64,000 nt of DNA from Thunnus maccoyii. Lineage: Eukaryota; Chordata; Actinopteri; Scombriformes; Scombridae. How positions within the stretch are numbered: position 1 is the first letter of the stretch; each line of letters opens with the position of its first letter. The stretch lies in contig NC_056533.1 of assembly GCF_910596095.1 (NCBI RefSeq), positions 9,609,001 through 9,673,000 of the forward strand, given 5' to 3'. This document shows, piece by piece, positions 23,401 to 34,300 of the stretch. A program made the translations under genes and the position numbers. The notes below the pieces were generated by a model. That model did no database searches and was not told the DNA's origin. It worked only from the letters and a program-made list of their open reading frames with translations.

Positions 23401-26400
23401 CCATCAAATATTTGATTGTTTTTGGGCAGCACACCATTCAATGTGATAATACCATATGAGCGAGCTCATGGGAGATGACTGTTGCCACCCATTCCTTGTC
23501 TCCATTGGACGACACACTAGGATTATATAAGAGGGCGGTCTCTCTGTAGGTGATCAGACCCCAGTTCTCCATGGCTCCAGCACTGAAGTCAGGTAAAGCG
23601 ATCTGGTCTAAAAACAATTAGAGAGGTCACAACAGATCATTTTAGGCCGCTGAATGTACATTTTCAAAAATATAAAGCAATTATGCAGTATATATACAAT
23701 TTATACATAAATTAATATTGGTTAGAAGTACTAATACAATAATGTAAGTTTATCCACTGGCCCTGTGGTCTGTCTTGGTCCTACCTGACTTGCTCAGGGG
23801 GTAGGAAGAGTTGTAATAGTTTTCAAAGAATGCCAGTATTGGTCCGGTCTTCTCCAGGGCATAGTTTCCCTGGCCCTCCTCTATGGCCTTCCTGCGAGCC
23901 CAGATCCTGATCTGAACATAAACAGCGCTTTATTAATGGCACAGAGAAATGTCGGTAGAACAGAGACCTGTGCTGAGCTTTAAGACCAGCAGAGGGCAGG
24001 ATAGAAACACTCCAACCAACAGGCAGAGCAGCAATCAACACATTAGTTTGGTTGTTTGACTTATTTCTAATATTACAGTATGTGCTGGTAATAGTAGCAG
24101 TAGTAGTAGTTTTATATCAGAGGCATAGGTACAAAATTATTAAAAATTAAAACTATGTATGATCTAGTATATGTGGCAGTAGTCAAAACATAACTGCTAT
24201 GTTTCTGATCATTTCAACACTGAAGAACTGAGTGGACTAAACCATATCAGGAATCCAAGTTCACAACAGGCCTGAAATAAATGTCAGTGTACACCAGTCG
24301 CTTCCAATATGCTGTCAAAGCACATGTGCAGATTCACTAATGTGCAGGCTGTATCCTGTTCTCAGTGAGGATATAGACTTCACATGTTTTCTATTTTAAA
24401 AATTCTGTATAGGCCCTCCTTTTTTCCTCACAGCCTATGGGTACCTATTTTCCATTTATGATGCACATTTATTAATTTGTGTGTAATCTCTTACCAATTT
24501 TTTTATTATTTTCAATTTGTTTCACCTGTCATGTTATTGTCTAGGCCAAGTAATTGCCTCCCATTGGCTGTTGCTACTATATAGGTGAGGCCACACCTGT
24601 AGTGTCTATCTGAAAGCCCTGACAAAGACCTACAGTGGTCGAAACATGTTTTTTTAATGATTTAGCCACTACAATAAAGGCTTTTTAATTCTTCCCTCCT
24701 CGCTGTTACATTTCCTTACATTTGGAGTGCCTGGACTGCCTTCTTGCTTGAATGTGCAGGCTGTGTTGGGCTCAGATCAACTAGAATTATTGGGTCTAAT
24801 TTAAGCTGTAGTAGCAACAGTGGTACTGGATAGTAGCAGTAGCAATAGTAGTAGAAGTAGTAGTATCGTAGTAAGGTGTTGCTTTGGTTCTCAAAGATGA
24901 TTATTAATGTTATAGTTTATTGTTTCACATGTTAGGCTAAACAGAGAGGTCAGAAGTCAGAGTCTGTTTCAGCACAGCAGCCTAGAACTGCTGTTCCAGT
25001 GCTACAGTGGTCTCTCTGACAAACAAAAATGACATACAACATGCACTGTAATGTAACTGTAGAAGTATTCAAAGAACTATGAATTTAAATTATGCTGATA
25101 TGTTACATCCTTTTCCATTTGTAGGGTTTTGATAATCAATATTCTCATTATGAGGAAACATTTGAAAAAGTGGTGCATGCTGCATGCTGACTTAAAAATG
25201 TGATAAATAATTACCAATACGCCTGCATCCGATGTATTCGCAATGAATGCAAAATCACATACAACAAAAGCCAGCAAATAGCTAGACATCATCTCTGTGG
25301 GTTTAAAGCTTGTCTGGATTAAATTCTCGCCATCCATAGTGATGTTAACAGGGTCTGTGTGGAGAAAAAGACAGATTTATTATAAATAAAGAAATGAGGA
25401 GTTCATTGTGTGCCTATGAACTAATACAAAATAAAATACAGCAGTGGCAACATTAGGTGTGTTATCGGTAGAAGTCATATTTGACATCCATCACTTATTA
25501 TCATTTTTAACTACTAAATATAACTTATATAACGAAAAGAAACCTCTACTATTTGATTCTAATCAATCAAATAATCAAAGTGAAGCACATTACTCTCAAA
25601 GTTTTGGGAGACTAGCCAACATTGTTCTTGGATACTTGTGAAACATTGCACTAAACAATGAAAGAAGAACTTGCCGTAGTTCATGGCATTGGACAGAGCC
25701 ACAGTGTCCTGGGGGTGAATGAGAGTCATGTGGAAGACAGCTTTCATAGCTGGCTCATCGAAGCAGGGGAAGGCTTTCCTGGCGTCAGTTGGCTGCATTT
25801 GAGTAGTGGCCACAACTCTGACAATAGCAGACACCAATGATTAAGATCCACATAAAGATGAGAAATCATAAAGGAACCCTCCACCCTTAGGTACTCTCAT
25901 ACTTAGATATAATAAAAGTGGTCTCTAGAAGTAGTTGTGTAGTTTTTGGTGTAACCATTGTCTCTAAACCTGACTTGTTGACATCTCCCTCGTTGTTGAC
26001 ATCTACAAATTCCAGAGTGAATTTGAGCAGCCCGTGGAAAAGGGTTGTGAACTTGTTTTCAGCGGTTTTTACTTGTAGAGGCACTAGCAAAAACACTCAA
26101 TTGCTCAGAACGTAACACATCTGAGTTACATTTAAATATACTACTGATGCTTATTCGTGACTTTAGAAAGAAGTTCTTTCTTGATATTAACAAACTCAAA
26201 CCAATATATGCTGTCAACCTGCAGTGTAACTGCAGGAACAGGGGCGCTGTTAGGGGGGAACATAAAGTGATCCAGGGGGCCCAAAGCCAAAGAAGGGCGC
26301 TGGAACAAGAATTATCAATAAAAACCCAAGAAGATTGCTGAAATGATCCTGTGACAAAGGGTTAGGCTGTGGATGTATGAAGTGGAGAATAGTCCTTTAC

Positions 26401-27661
26401 CTACATTGTAGTTTAGAAGGATAAAAATGAAATTTTATCCTCTAAACTGGTAAAGTAAAGGAAGTAAAGGATCCCTGATATTAATGGCCCACCTTATACA
26501 TTTATTAAAACATAACATAATTAGTATTCATATACTTAATAACAACTAACGATTAATAACAATTAACTAATAACAATTAGTTATTTATTTGGTATGACAT
26601 TTTGGGAAATGTTGCTTATTCATTTTCTTTCCAAATTAGATGAGAAGATTGGTACCACTCTCATGTCTCTTTGGTAAATGTTGTATGAAGCTACAGCCAG
26701 TAGCTGACTGGTTTAGCTTAGCACAAAGACAGGAGACAGGTGAATTGTCACTTTTATGCTTTGTTTTTTGTACAAATTAAACAAATGAGATAATACATGT
26801 TAATTTGTGAGAATTAGAGGTATTGGTAGGGAGATTTTGTTACCTTTGTATCTTGTATCAATCTTTTCATCTAGCTCTCACCAAGACAGCGAATAAGCAG
26901 ATTTCCCAAAATGACAAGCTATTCCTTTAAAGTGAAGGCCTTGTTTAAATACATGATTTGCATGATTTACATCCTCACTATGACATAACTCTTGACATAA
27001 GCTCTTACTTTTTCACTCCATCTTCTATATATTCACTCCTGTAGAATCCTCCCAGGTCATCAGATAGTTCTCCAACGAACTCGGTGAAGAGCTCGTACAT
27101 GCTGCCGGCCTGCAGCAGGCTGCTGAGCTGGATTACCAGATACTGGGTGGGAGCCTCTAGCCAGGTTTTGTTCAGGCTGGGCGCAGTGGCTCCATTCAGG
27201 CCCCTCAACTTGGCAAGGTGTCCGTCGAAGGTGGTGAGGTTGAGCTTGTTGGAGTGGATGAGGATGAGGTCAGTGTCTTTCACACATCTGAAGACCACCG
27301 TGGAGTTTCCGGTGAAGATGTACAGGTTGTCTGCGTTGAGCTTCAGCCGGGGCCACAGGGTCACATTGTAGGAGACAGGAGCAAGTGAGTCTGGAAGTCT
27401 GTAGTAGTCCCAGGGCCCCTTCGGAGTGGAGGGCGTGGTGGAGGGCATAGTGGAGGGCATAGTGGAGGGCATAGTGGAGGGCACAATGGATGTGGTGATG
27501 GTGGAGTAACTAGGGTTGGCTGTGGATGTAGGTGCCTCTTCATTCTTTGACTTCTCCTGAGCGTAAACCACAGACAGGGCTATGATGGTGGCCACAGCGC
27601 CAATGGCTGCAACCGATAAGGTTACTGCCACCGCTTTGCTGATGTAGATTCCTTTCCCCAT
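17473..27661 (-). CDS. anpep: Aminopeptidase N (ANPEP/CD13, M1 family), tandem copy 1
   Basis: Twenty exons: 27661-27009, 25817-25675, 25354-25215, 23911-23785, 23607-23453, 23121-23008, 22870-22727, 22450-22385, 22250-22185, 21301-21129, 20990-20914, 20820-20687, 20575-20520, 20426-20279, 19492-19401, 18978-18871, 18719-18552, 18161-18021, 17814-17733, 17634-17473. They total 2949 nt, or 982 residues (human about 967). It is a type II membrane ectopeptidase removing neutral N-terminal residues from peptides, typically at brush borders. Visible are a short cytosolic tail, a TM helix (about 9-33), a Ser/Thr/Pro stalk with STMP repeats, GAMEN (365-369), zinc ligands in HELAH (H401, H405) with E424 in NEGF, and Tyr490. 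All catalytic residues are intact. Intron 2 has a GC donor (G|GCAAGT); the others are GT-AG. Confidence 0.96.
18190..18345 (-). repeat. Dispersed repeat in anpep copy 1 intron (pair with 61470-61625)
   Basis: Its reverse complement matches 61470-61625: shared blocks include AGTGTGATGTG(A/G)AAAC, AATATGCAAA-like and ATTCTTAAAATTAC-like segments, and conceptual frames share the pattern KILKIT..LSPSLK. It lies in the intron between exons 17 and 18. It is non-coding. Confidence 0.6.
19236..19280 (+). repeat. LINE/SINE-type 3' tail
   Basis: CCAAAGGGGATCATTAAAGTT followed by TCTCTTATCT recalls the GGGATCAATAAAGT...TATCT tails of teleost retroposons. Related tails occur near 46560 and 54215. Confidence 0.45.
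19678..19970 (-). repeat. Dispersed teleost repeat (copy B, reverse orientation)
   Basis: The minus strand resembles the family at 8816-9182: GTAGTAGAAGT, TTAGCTCCA on the plus strand, TTAATGCATCTGTAATGATAATC and terminal TTTTACTTGTAAAAG. It sits in the intron between exons 14 and 15 of anpep copy 1. Confidence 0.6.
19995..20112. mobile_element. Palindromic foldback repeat, short deletion derivative
   Basis: Inverted ends (ATAGTTCACCATTTTGGGAAAT ... ATTTCCCAAAACATACAACTATTC style) flank an almost absent interior. It belongs to the same family as 26591-26932, 32188-32795 and 41721-42560. Confidence 0.75.
21590..21835 (+). repeat. Dispersed teleost repeat in anpep copy 1 intron 9
   Basis: Contains blocks typical of a known percomorph repeat: GGCGGTCTGTCAGTTGGTCC, CATTCATGGTTCCCAGAGGA, TGAATCCTAATGACTTT. 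Boundaries are approximate. Confidence 0.6.
24505..24742 (+). repeat. Retroposon-type repeat in anpep copy 1 intron 3
   Basis: Contains the motif AAGACCTACAGTGGTCGAAAC, an AATAAAGGCTTTTTAATTC stretch and GGAGTGCCTGGACTGCC, which together recall 3' ends of common fish non-LTR elements. The family name is not certain. Confidence 0.5.
26591..26932. mobile_element. Palindromic foldback repeat (percomorph type) in anpep copy 1 intron 1
   Basis: Left end GACATTTTGGGAAATGTTGC and right end ATTTCCCAAAATGACAAGCT are inverted. Internal GCTACAGCCAGTAGCTGACTG and GGTTTAGCTTAGCACAAAGAC blocks match other copies. The central hairpin is shortened. Confidence 0.8.
27424..27483 (-). repeat. 12-bp in-frame minisatellite in the anpep copy 1 stalk
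   Basis: Four to five copies of a unit reading AGTGGAGGGCAT on the plus strand encode repeated Ser-Thr-Met-Pro in the juxtamembrane stalk of anpep copy 1. The stalk of copy 2 lacks it, so it accounts for much of the 16-codon length difference in exon 1. Confidence 0.85.
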
Positions 27662-27705
27662 GTCTCCACCAGAGAAGAAGAAGACAAGAGGGGGAAACGG
27701 GTTGC

Positions 27706-27713
27706 TATTTATA
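27706..27713 (-). promoter_or_regulatory. TATA box of anpep copy 1
   Basis: Reads TATAAATA on the minus strand, about 45 bp upstream of the ATG. This would leave a very short 5' UTR. Confidence 0.65.
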
Positions 27714-27719
27714 CCCTGT

Positions 27720-30700
27720 GTTGTCAGATTCAGCCTAAAGTTAATGGTTCATCTGCTTAGTGGGGAAACAGCTGAAAGTCCGAAACAACGAGTTGCAAAA
27801 AGTCCTTGAGATAAGAGAGAGCGCTGCCTAATCTGTGAACTTTATACTTGCATAATGGCTCTGAATAGAACCCTCTGTAGAGGCTGGCCTGTGTTGTCTC
27901 TGTTTATTCAAGACTGTAAATTGTGTGGCAGTAGAAGTACAGTACTCTGTGTTGGTGTGTGTGTGTGTGTGTATGTGTACATTGTGAAAATGTCAAGCGT
28001 ATACAAGAACTGGTTATACGATTGTGAGGCAGCCAATTTCATTGCATAATGAAATGAAATGGTCTAAAGATGGGTTTACAAAACTGCATAAACTTTTATT
28101 TAGCCCCAAAAGTTGTGCAAACCCTAAATTTGCAGTGTCTTACCAAAATAGTTGTGGCTTTAAGAAAAGGAGATATTCCAATGGTAAAACTGAAAACACA
28201 TATTTGATGCATGTGGCGCCTTTCTTAACATAAATGTCTTGGTGACATCATGACATGTGGAATCTGGCCTGCAACCATATAGTATAAGAGTATAAGAAAA
28301 TATACAAATGTATTACTGAAGTATAAAGAATAATCAACCTCTGTCCAATATAAAGTCAAACAGAAGCATCAGCAGCCAACACAATAGGATGGTGGATGAT
28401 GGTCTGATAGTCCAACATTGTGTACAACCAGAGTCAAGTAATTTAGCAAGAATTGTATTGTGTTTGGGCTATGGCCCACTGTAAATCAGGTGTGTCAAAC
28501 TAGTCATACACTGACATATCTACACATGCTATGTAGTTAAAGCAGCACATCAGTAGCACAGCAGAAGCAGTTTCAGTCCTTTGTACAGTATCTACACAGA
28601 AAGTATTCATAGACTATGGGCTGCAAATGTTGAGAGACATTTGTGCGGCTGTTTCTTTTCTACTTGTTGGTAGAACTAGATAACATGTATGTATTTTCTC
28701 AACACCCTTCTCTGTGTAGGTTTGTTTATGTGTGTTAGCATAAGCATAATTCTACTTTAGAGCTCTGTTCAGACATCAGCACTCCATGCAAAAACGCACA
28801 GTATTATAAAACTCTGTAGTTTTTTGATGTCTGATAAGCCTTCAGACTCATGGATCTATTACTCAAACTGACCTTCTTGGATCATAATGAATCTTACGAG
28901 TGGAAGCAACCTTTTTTTAACACAGGTCTGATATAGCTGCCACACCACTTTAAAGACCCACATTACATGCAGACAGACACACAAACACCAAATTATTGTG
29001 AGATGCAATGATGGCAAACCATTTTAATGTATTTTTTTTCTTACCTTGTATTTAGTTAGTTTTGACTCAGCTGCCCTTGCGCATGTAGATTGTTGAATCT
29101 GATTTTAAGTCAGTGTTAGCTGACACACTGCACTCACTTTTAGCATGTCAGTTGATTGTCCATTGGCGCCAAGAAATGCCCCAGATCTCTCTTTTGAAAA
29201 ATGCATCCTGATGAGCTTGTTTATAAAGCAGAATACTCTTCGTACCAAATAAGGTAAAAATCTGCCACTTTCCTGGTTGTGCAACTGTAACAGCTGGAGA
29301 TCATTTTCAAGAGAAATTATGTTGCATGCTAGCTGGCATAAACTTTTGGAACAATGCGGTCGGCTTTCCTAACTGACATTTCAAAGTGTTTCGTTTCAGT
29401 TTGTTGTGAAGCTTGATAGGTTTGGGGAACTCCTGTACCACATCAGCATGGAGTGAACTGAAATGGTGCTGAAGATCAGAAGCTTTGAAATGCAACAGCA
29501 GCTTGGCACATTAGAAATAAATCACATCAGAAAGCTTTCCCATTGGTTTCAACAAAAAAATGTTCTCCCACTCTGTTAAAATTATTCTCTGCTTGTCATG
29601 GCCTACTACATATGTACTTAGCTTTACACTGCCTGTCATCACGTTAGAGTGATTCCAGATAATTACTAAAACTGTGAAGGTAAGGTTGCAAAATACCATG
29701 GCCACAAACTCCAAAAAGCTCCAAAAACACAAAATAACATTTTTTGTTCGACACTCCCTGCTTGGCAAATGCATATTTTTCATACTCTATGACCACTTTC
29801 TGTCTCCAAGCCCAAGCCTAAAGTTAGATGTGAGTAATCTCATCAAATATGACATTACACAAGAAAAGCCAAAGAATTACACAACTGGTTTCACAGGCTG
29901 TGTGGTGCTCATCATGACTGATAGATTAACTTTGACATGTATAATCACTGCAGTGCCCTTTTAACCATTTTATTTTCAACCTTATACAGGTCATAAAAAG
30001 TCAGTAAAACCTCTTATCAGCTCGTGTTGTTACCTTGAACGCTCAGTGTCACTTAGCACTTAGTGTTTTGTACCGGCTGGAACATGACAGGTTTCTCCTC
30101 TCTGGAAAACTTTCACATTTTGTCCTGAGGTGGAAAAGGTACCACAGGCTGGCAGTATTTAGTATAGTGCTGCGAGTGTGACAGGACCCCATACAGTGAG
30201 GTCACACTCAAACACACACACACACACTGAGAGAGAGAGCAGCGGTGGTCAAGAACAAAGCCATGAATCAGTTAAATAAAATGTTATTTTCAAATAAACA
30301 CGACCACACCTCCGCACAACCCTGCAGGAAGGTGCCGAATTGCTGGATTTTGTGTGAATGCAGAGCTTCATCCTGCCCACTGTGGTCTTTCTGCTCTGCG
30401 TGTGTAGCTCAGCCCTGCCCTCGATCAAGCAGACACACAGACTCTTTATACAACCATGACACAGAGACAGAGAGCAGAGCAGAGCAGAGCAGAGGAGAGA
30501 GACAGAGACAGCGATGTAACCTGGTCACAAAGGACAAACAATGAAAAGCCTAACAAAATTTATTTTGGAAGATCACGTTTACCGTTCTGTCCAACCACTG
30601 AAGGGCAAAATTATTCTCAATGTAAAGACATCCAGTCCTGAGAATAGCATCTTGGCCTAACACGGAGGGAGCTTCAGGAAATGTTAGTTTTCCGAAGTTG

Positions 30701-30780
30701 AAAAAAACAGAGACAAACTTATATTCATCGCACATTTGCAGGGATAAACACATACTGTACACACACTCAGGCACACACCC
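27720..30780. other. Intergenic DNA between the two anpep copies
   Basis: No coding exon recognised. It holds a short GT run near 27955 and a CA/GA-rich stretch near 30213-30240. The open frames on both strands look like chance. Confidence 0.5.
27740..27752 (-). promoter_or_regulatory. Candidate HNF1 site upstream of anpep copy 1
   Basis: GTTAATGGTTCAT (plus strand) matches the HNF1 consensus GTTAATNATTAAC in its first half and partly in the second, about 27 bp beyond the TATA box. Mammalian ANPEP's epithelial promoter is known to bind HNF1. Function here is inferred. Confidence 0.45.
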
Positions 30781-30793
30781 ACACACAGACAAT

Positions 30794-30799
30794 TTTATT
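30794..30799 (-). terminator. Possible polyadenylation signal of anpep copy 2
   Basis: TTTATT (AATAAA on the minus strand) about 560 bp beyond the stop codon. It is a candidate only. Confidence 0.35.
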
Positions 30800-31357
30800 G
30801 AACTGTTACGCAGTCCATCATACAGAATCAAGTTTGCATGAAAGGTATCATGATTAATGTGTGGTGTCCATCCAACACAGTTTCAGTCATTTCACTGTAA
30901 TACATTAAAGTCACTCTGATGCTCTACTAGTGGATTAATGCCCTGTGTTTATGGTATACATGCTTTGCATACATCATAGAAAGCAGCAATGTATAATGTG
31001 AAAAGAAAGCGACATATATTAATATTTTTTTGATGGTAAAAATAAATGTTATGTGAGTAAAGCTATTTTTGTTACACTGGTTTTCTTTATGATGATCACA
31101 GACTAGAGGTGAGAGTTCAACTACAAATCAACTGATAACTAAATTTCTTGATATAATGATACATGTGATCCACTGATGATCATGTGTCTGTTCTTTTGCA
31201 CTGAAGTTGGTGTCCAGTGAGGTATTGTGTTACATCAGTCACCAAGAAAAGAACAGGGCATTTGTTGTACCTGATGATTATAGTGATTGTCATTCATTAC
31301 ATATCCCTGACAGTACACAAAAAAGAGAGAGAGCATCATTTTGACTTCCAGGTATTC

Positions 31358-34300
31358 TCATGTGGACTCCTCAGTAAACCACTTCAGCACATGGGCTTTA
31401 TTCTCTGTCACCCATTTGATGTTGGCTATGGTCTTCTCTATAGCCTGCTCCAGGGCCAAGGTGCCTGAGCCAAAACCAACATCTCGATTGTCTTCTTTGA
31501 ATTTCCTTAGCTGCATAGAGAAACAAAAACAAAGACACAAACATTTCTGCATTTCTTGTCTTTCTTTTCTAAACAGCCTCAGGAGAATTTCGTGTGTATT
31601 TCATTATAGTTGTGGCTGTGTGGACCGCATACCTCCTGCAACTCAAACTCTGTAGAGAATCTCCTTGTGATATCACTGATGAGATTAGAGAAGGAAAATG
31701 ATCCTTTTCCATACCTAAAACACAAAGAAAGATGCCGTTAAACACCAGATAAATGTCAATGTAAACAGGAAAATCTGCAAGTAAAGGCAAAGGTTACATC
31801 CAAGGAATACCAAGAAATCCTCAGTGTTCCTGACTTTTACGCTCAGTTAAGAGCTATTGTGGATGCTGTTTATTTAATCTTTCATCCCATTCTTACATCA
31901 TTCCTCAAGAGTGCTGACTGTTTTTCCAACAAACCCTCATGTTAGGAGTTAAGCTGAGCTCTTACTGCTGGAAAATGAAGCTCCATCTTTCTCTGATGAA
32001 GTTCCAGGCCAGCGGCATCCCCACAACATTTCCGGCAATGTATTGGATGGTAGAGGTGGTGTCTTGCTTGCGGATCTTAGTTGGGTCCAGGGTGTACTCC
32101 AGATACCTGGCTCATGCAAAAGATCGTTCAATATTTTAAACACCTGGGCCATATTAAAAGGGTGATGTGTTTGTTACCTTTTTGTTGAAGCAATAATTTG
32201 ACATTTTGGTAAATTTAAACTTTTTCGGTTTCTTGCCAAGAGTTAGATGAAAAGATTGATACTGCTCTTCATTAAATATAATGCTACAGCCAGCACTGGG
32301 TTAGCTTAGCTTTGCACAAAGAAACAGGGGGAAACAGCTAGTCTAACCTCTAAATCTCTAAAACCACTAATTGACACCTTATATCTCATTTGTTCAATTC
32401 ATAAAAAATGTAAGTAAACAACCGGTTGTGGTTTTACCCTGAGGTTGCCAAGCAACCAGCAGAGACTTCAGGAAGTAACTGTTCCGGGCCAAGAAATAGT
32501 GAGAGAAATAGTTGAATAGGCAAAGCACAATCTGTCATTTGTACACTTGTTTTTTACAGATCAAATAAACAAGACATAACATGTTAATTAGTGAGTTTTA
32601 GTGGTCTTGGAAGATGATTTTTTTACCTTTGAACAGAGAGTAGCTGTTTCACCATTTCTAGTCTTTATGCTAAGCTAAGCTAACCAGCTGCTGGCCGTAT
32701 CCTTATAGTTAACAGACAAATATGAGAGTGAAAGGTATCAACCTTCTCATCTAACTCACAGCAAGAAAGTATTTCTGTCGCACCATTGCTTTAAGTCATT
32801 GAGCTAAGGTGTGCTCAGACAGAATGCAAAGCTAATTTTAGACACGGCACAATTGCATGCAAAGTCAACAGACAGATGCAAGAAGGTGTGATTCAGGCAA
32901 AGATTCATCCATGCCAGTGAGTTCTGTCGCACAAACACACACAGTTGGTGTGTTGCTAGCCACAGCCACAGCTAACATCTCTACAGTCATATCACTAAAA
33001 GTTCTGCACAAACAGTCCAGCAGTTAACCTAATGTTACATTTTAGTATGTTACAGATAGAATTTCAATGGTTTTATATATCATTATACTGTAATTTTTAC
33101 TTGTGTCCACAGAGGATGCTGTTCAGAAATTTTATAGTCTCACTTTAAATCATTCTACAGGAAAACACCAGGTTACATGCTGTATCTGTCATGGCTATCT
33201 TGTTTTGAACAAATGTTCAAATGAATGTTCGACTATCCAATGTATCAAGTGATTTTCATTCTTATTAATCAACCCAGTTAGTGTCTTCTTTGAAAATTAC
33301 AGGAAACAACTGAAAATAGTGGCCTGCAGAATAGAAAATAAAAAACTCTCCACGTATTTGTACCTGTCATACACTGGTAGAGTTAATAGAAGTGTCTTAT
33401 TCACAAAACACTGTAAATATTCTCACAGATCAGGATGCTGCACGTACCTGTTCAAAAGCCAAGGTGCTTTGGCACAGGCCAATGCTGACCTGAGCTTGGT
33501 AGCTTCAGATGCTAGAGTGGCGTTCTTGAACATTCTCCAGGCAAAGTCCCACTCCTCCACGCCACCAAAGGCTATGGCCATGCAGTAAACCGTGCTTTTC
33601 AAGTTGGGATGGATCCTGGTCAATATCAAGATAAACAGTGTAGATTGGAAAATGAATACCACACTAATCTCACAGAGCCAAGAGGGGTCCATGGTACTAA
33701 TTAAGGTGGCAATTATTAGTGATGGGGCTGTAAGATATTTTGACTACCTACTAGCAGATTTCATTGTCTATAATTACAGGGTCACTTCAGTATTTTTTCA
33801 TGTATTGTCACAGGGACTTCTGAAACTTTTCTTGATTATTGGTTGCTTATTGGCGAACAAGGAAGTGAAAATTCTGCCGTTTATGTTATGTGCAATCATT
33901 TAGTTATATACTGTGAATATGTGAATGCAAACACACACAACCGCTCATGCTCACTCCTTACACACACAGTCAGTGTGTACAGTATGTTGCCAGATAGCTA
34001 CAGCTAACGTCTGTACAGTTGTTTCACTGACTGTTTGGGACAGATATTTAAATCTCAAATTTTAAAACATAAAAGAACTGACTTAAAGTTCTTCGTACTC
34101 ACGGATTTACATGTGGGTTTTCCATCCACTGTTTGAACCAGCTTTTTGTCAGCTCCCTGCAACCCACCACACCCATACTGCAGGCTGTTCCAATAGCATT
34201 AATCTGATTATACCTGAGAGGGAACGTGATAAAGGATATTAGGAAAAAACTAATGAGACTTGTAGAAAGGGTAACAGTCCAAATGAATTACATTATTGCA

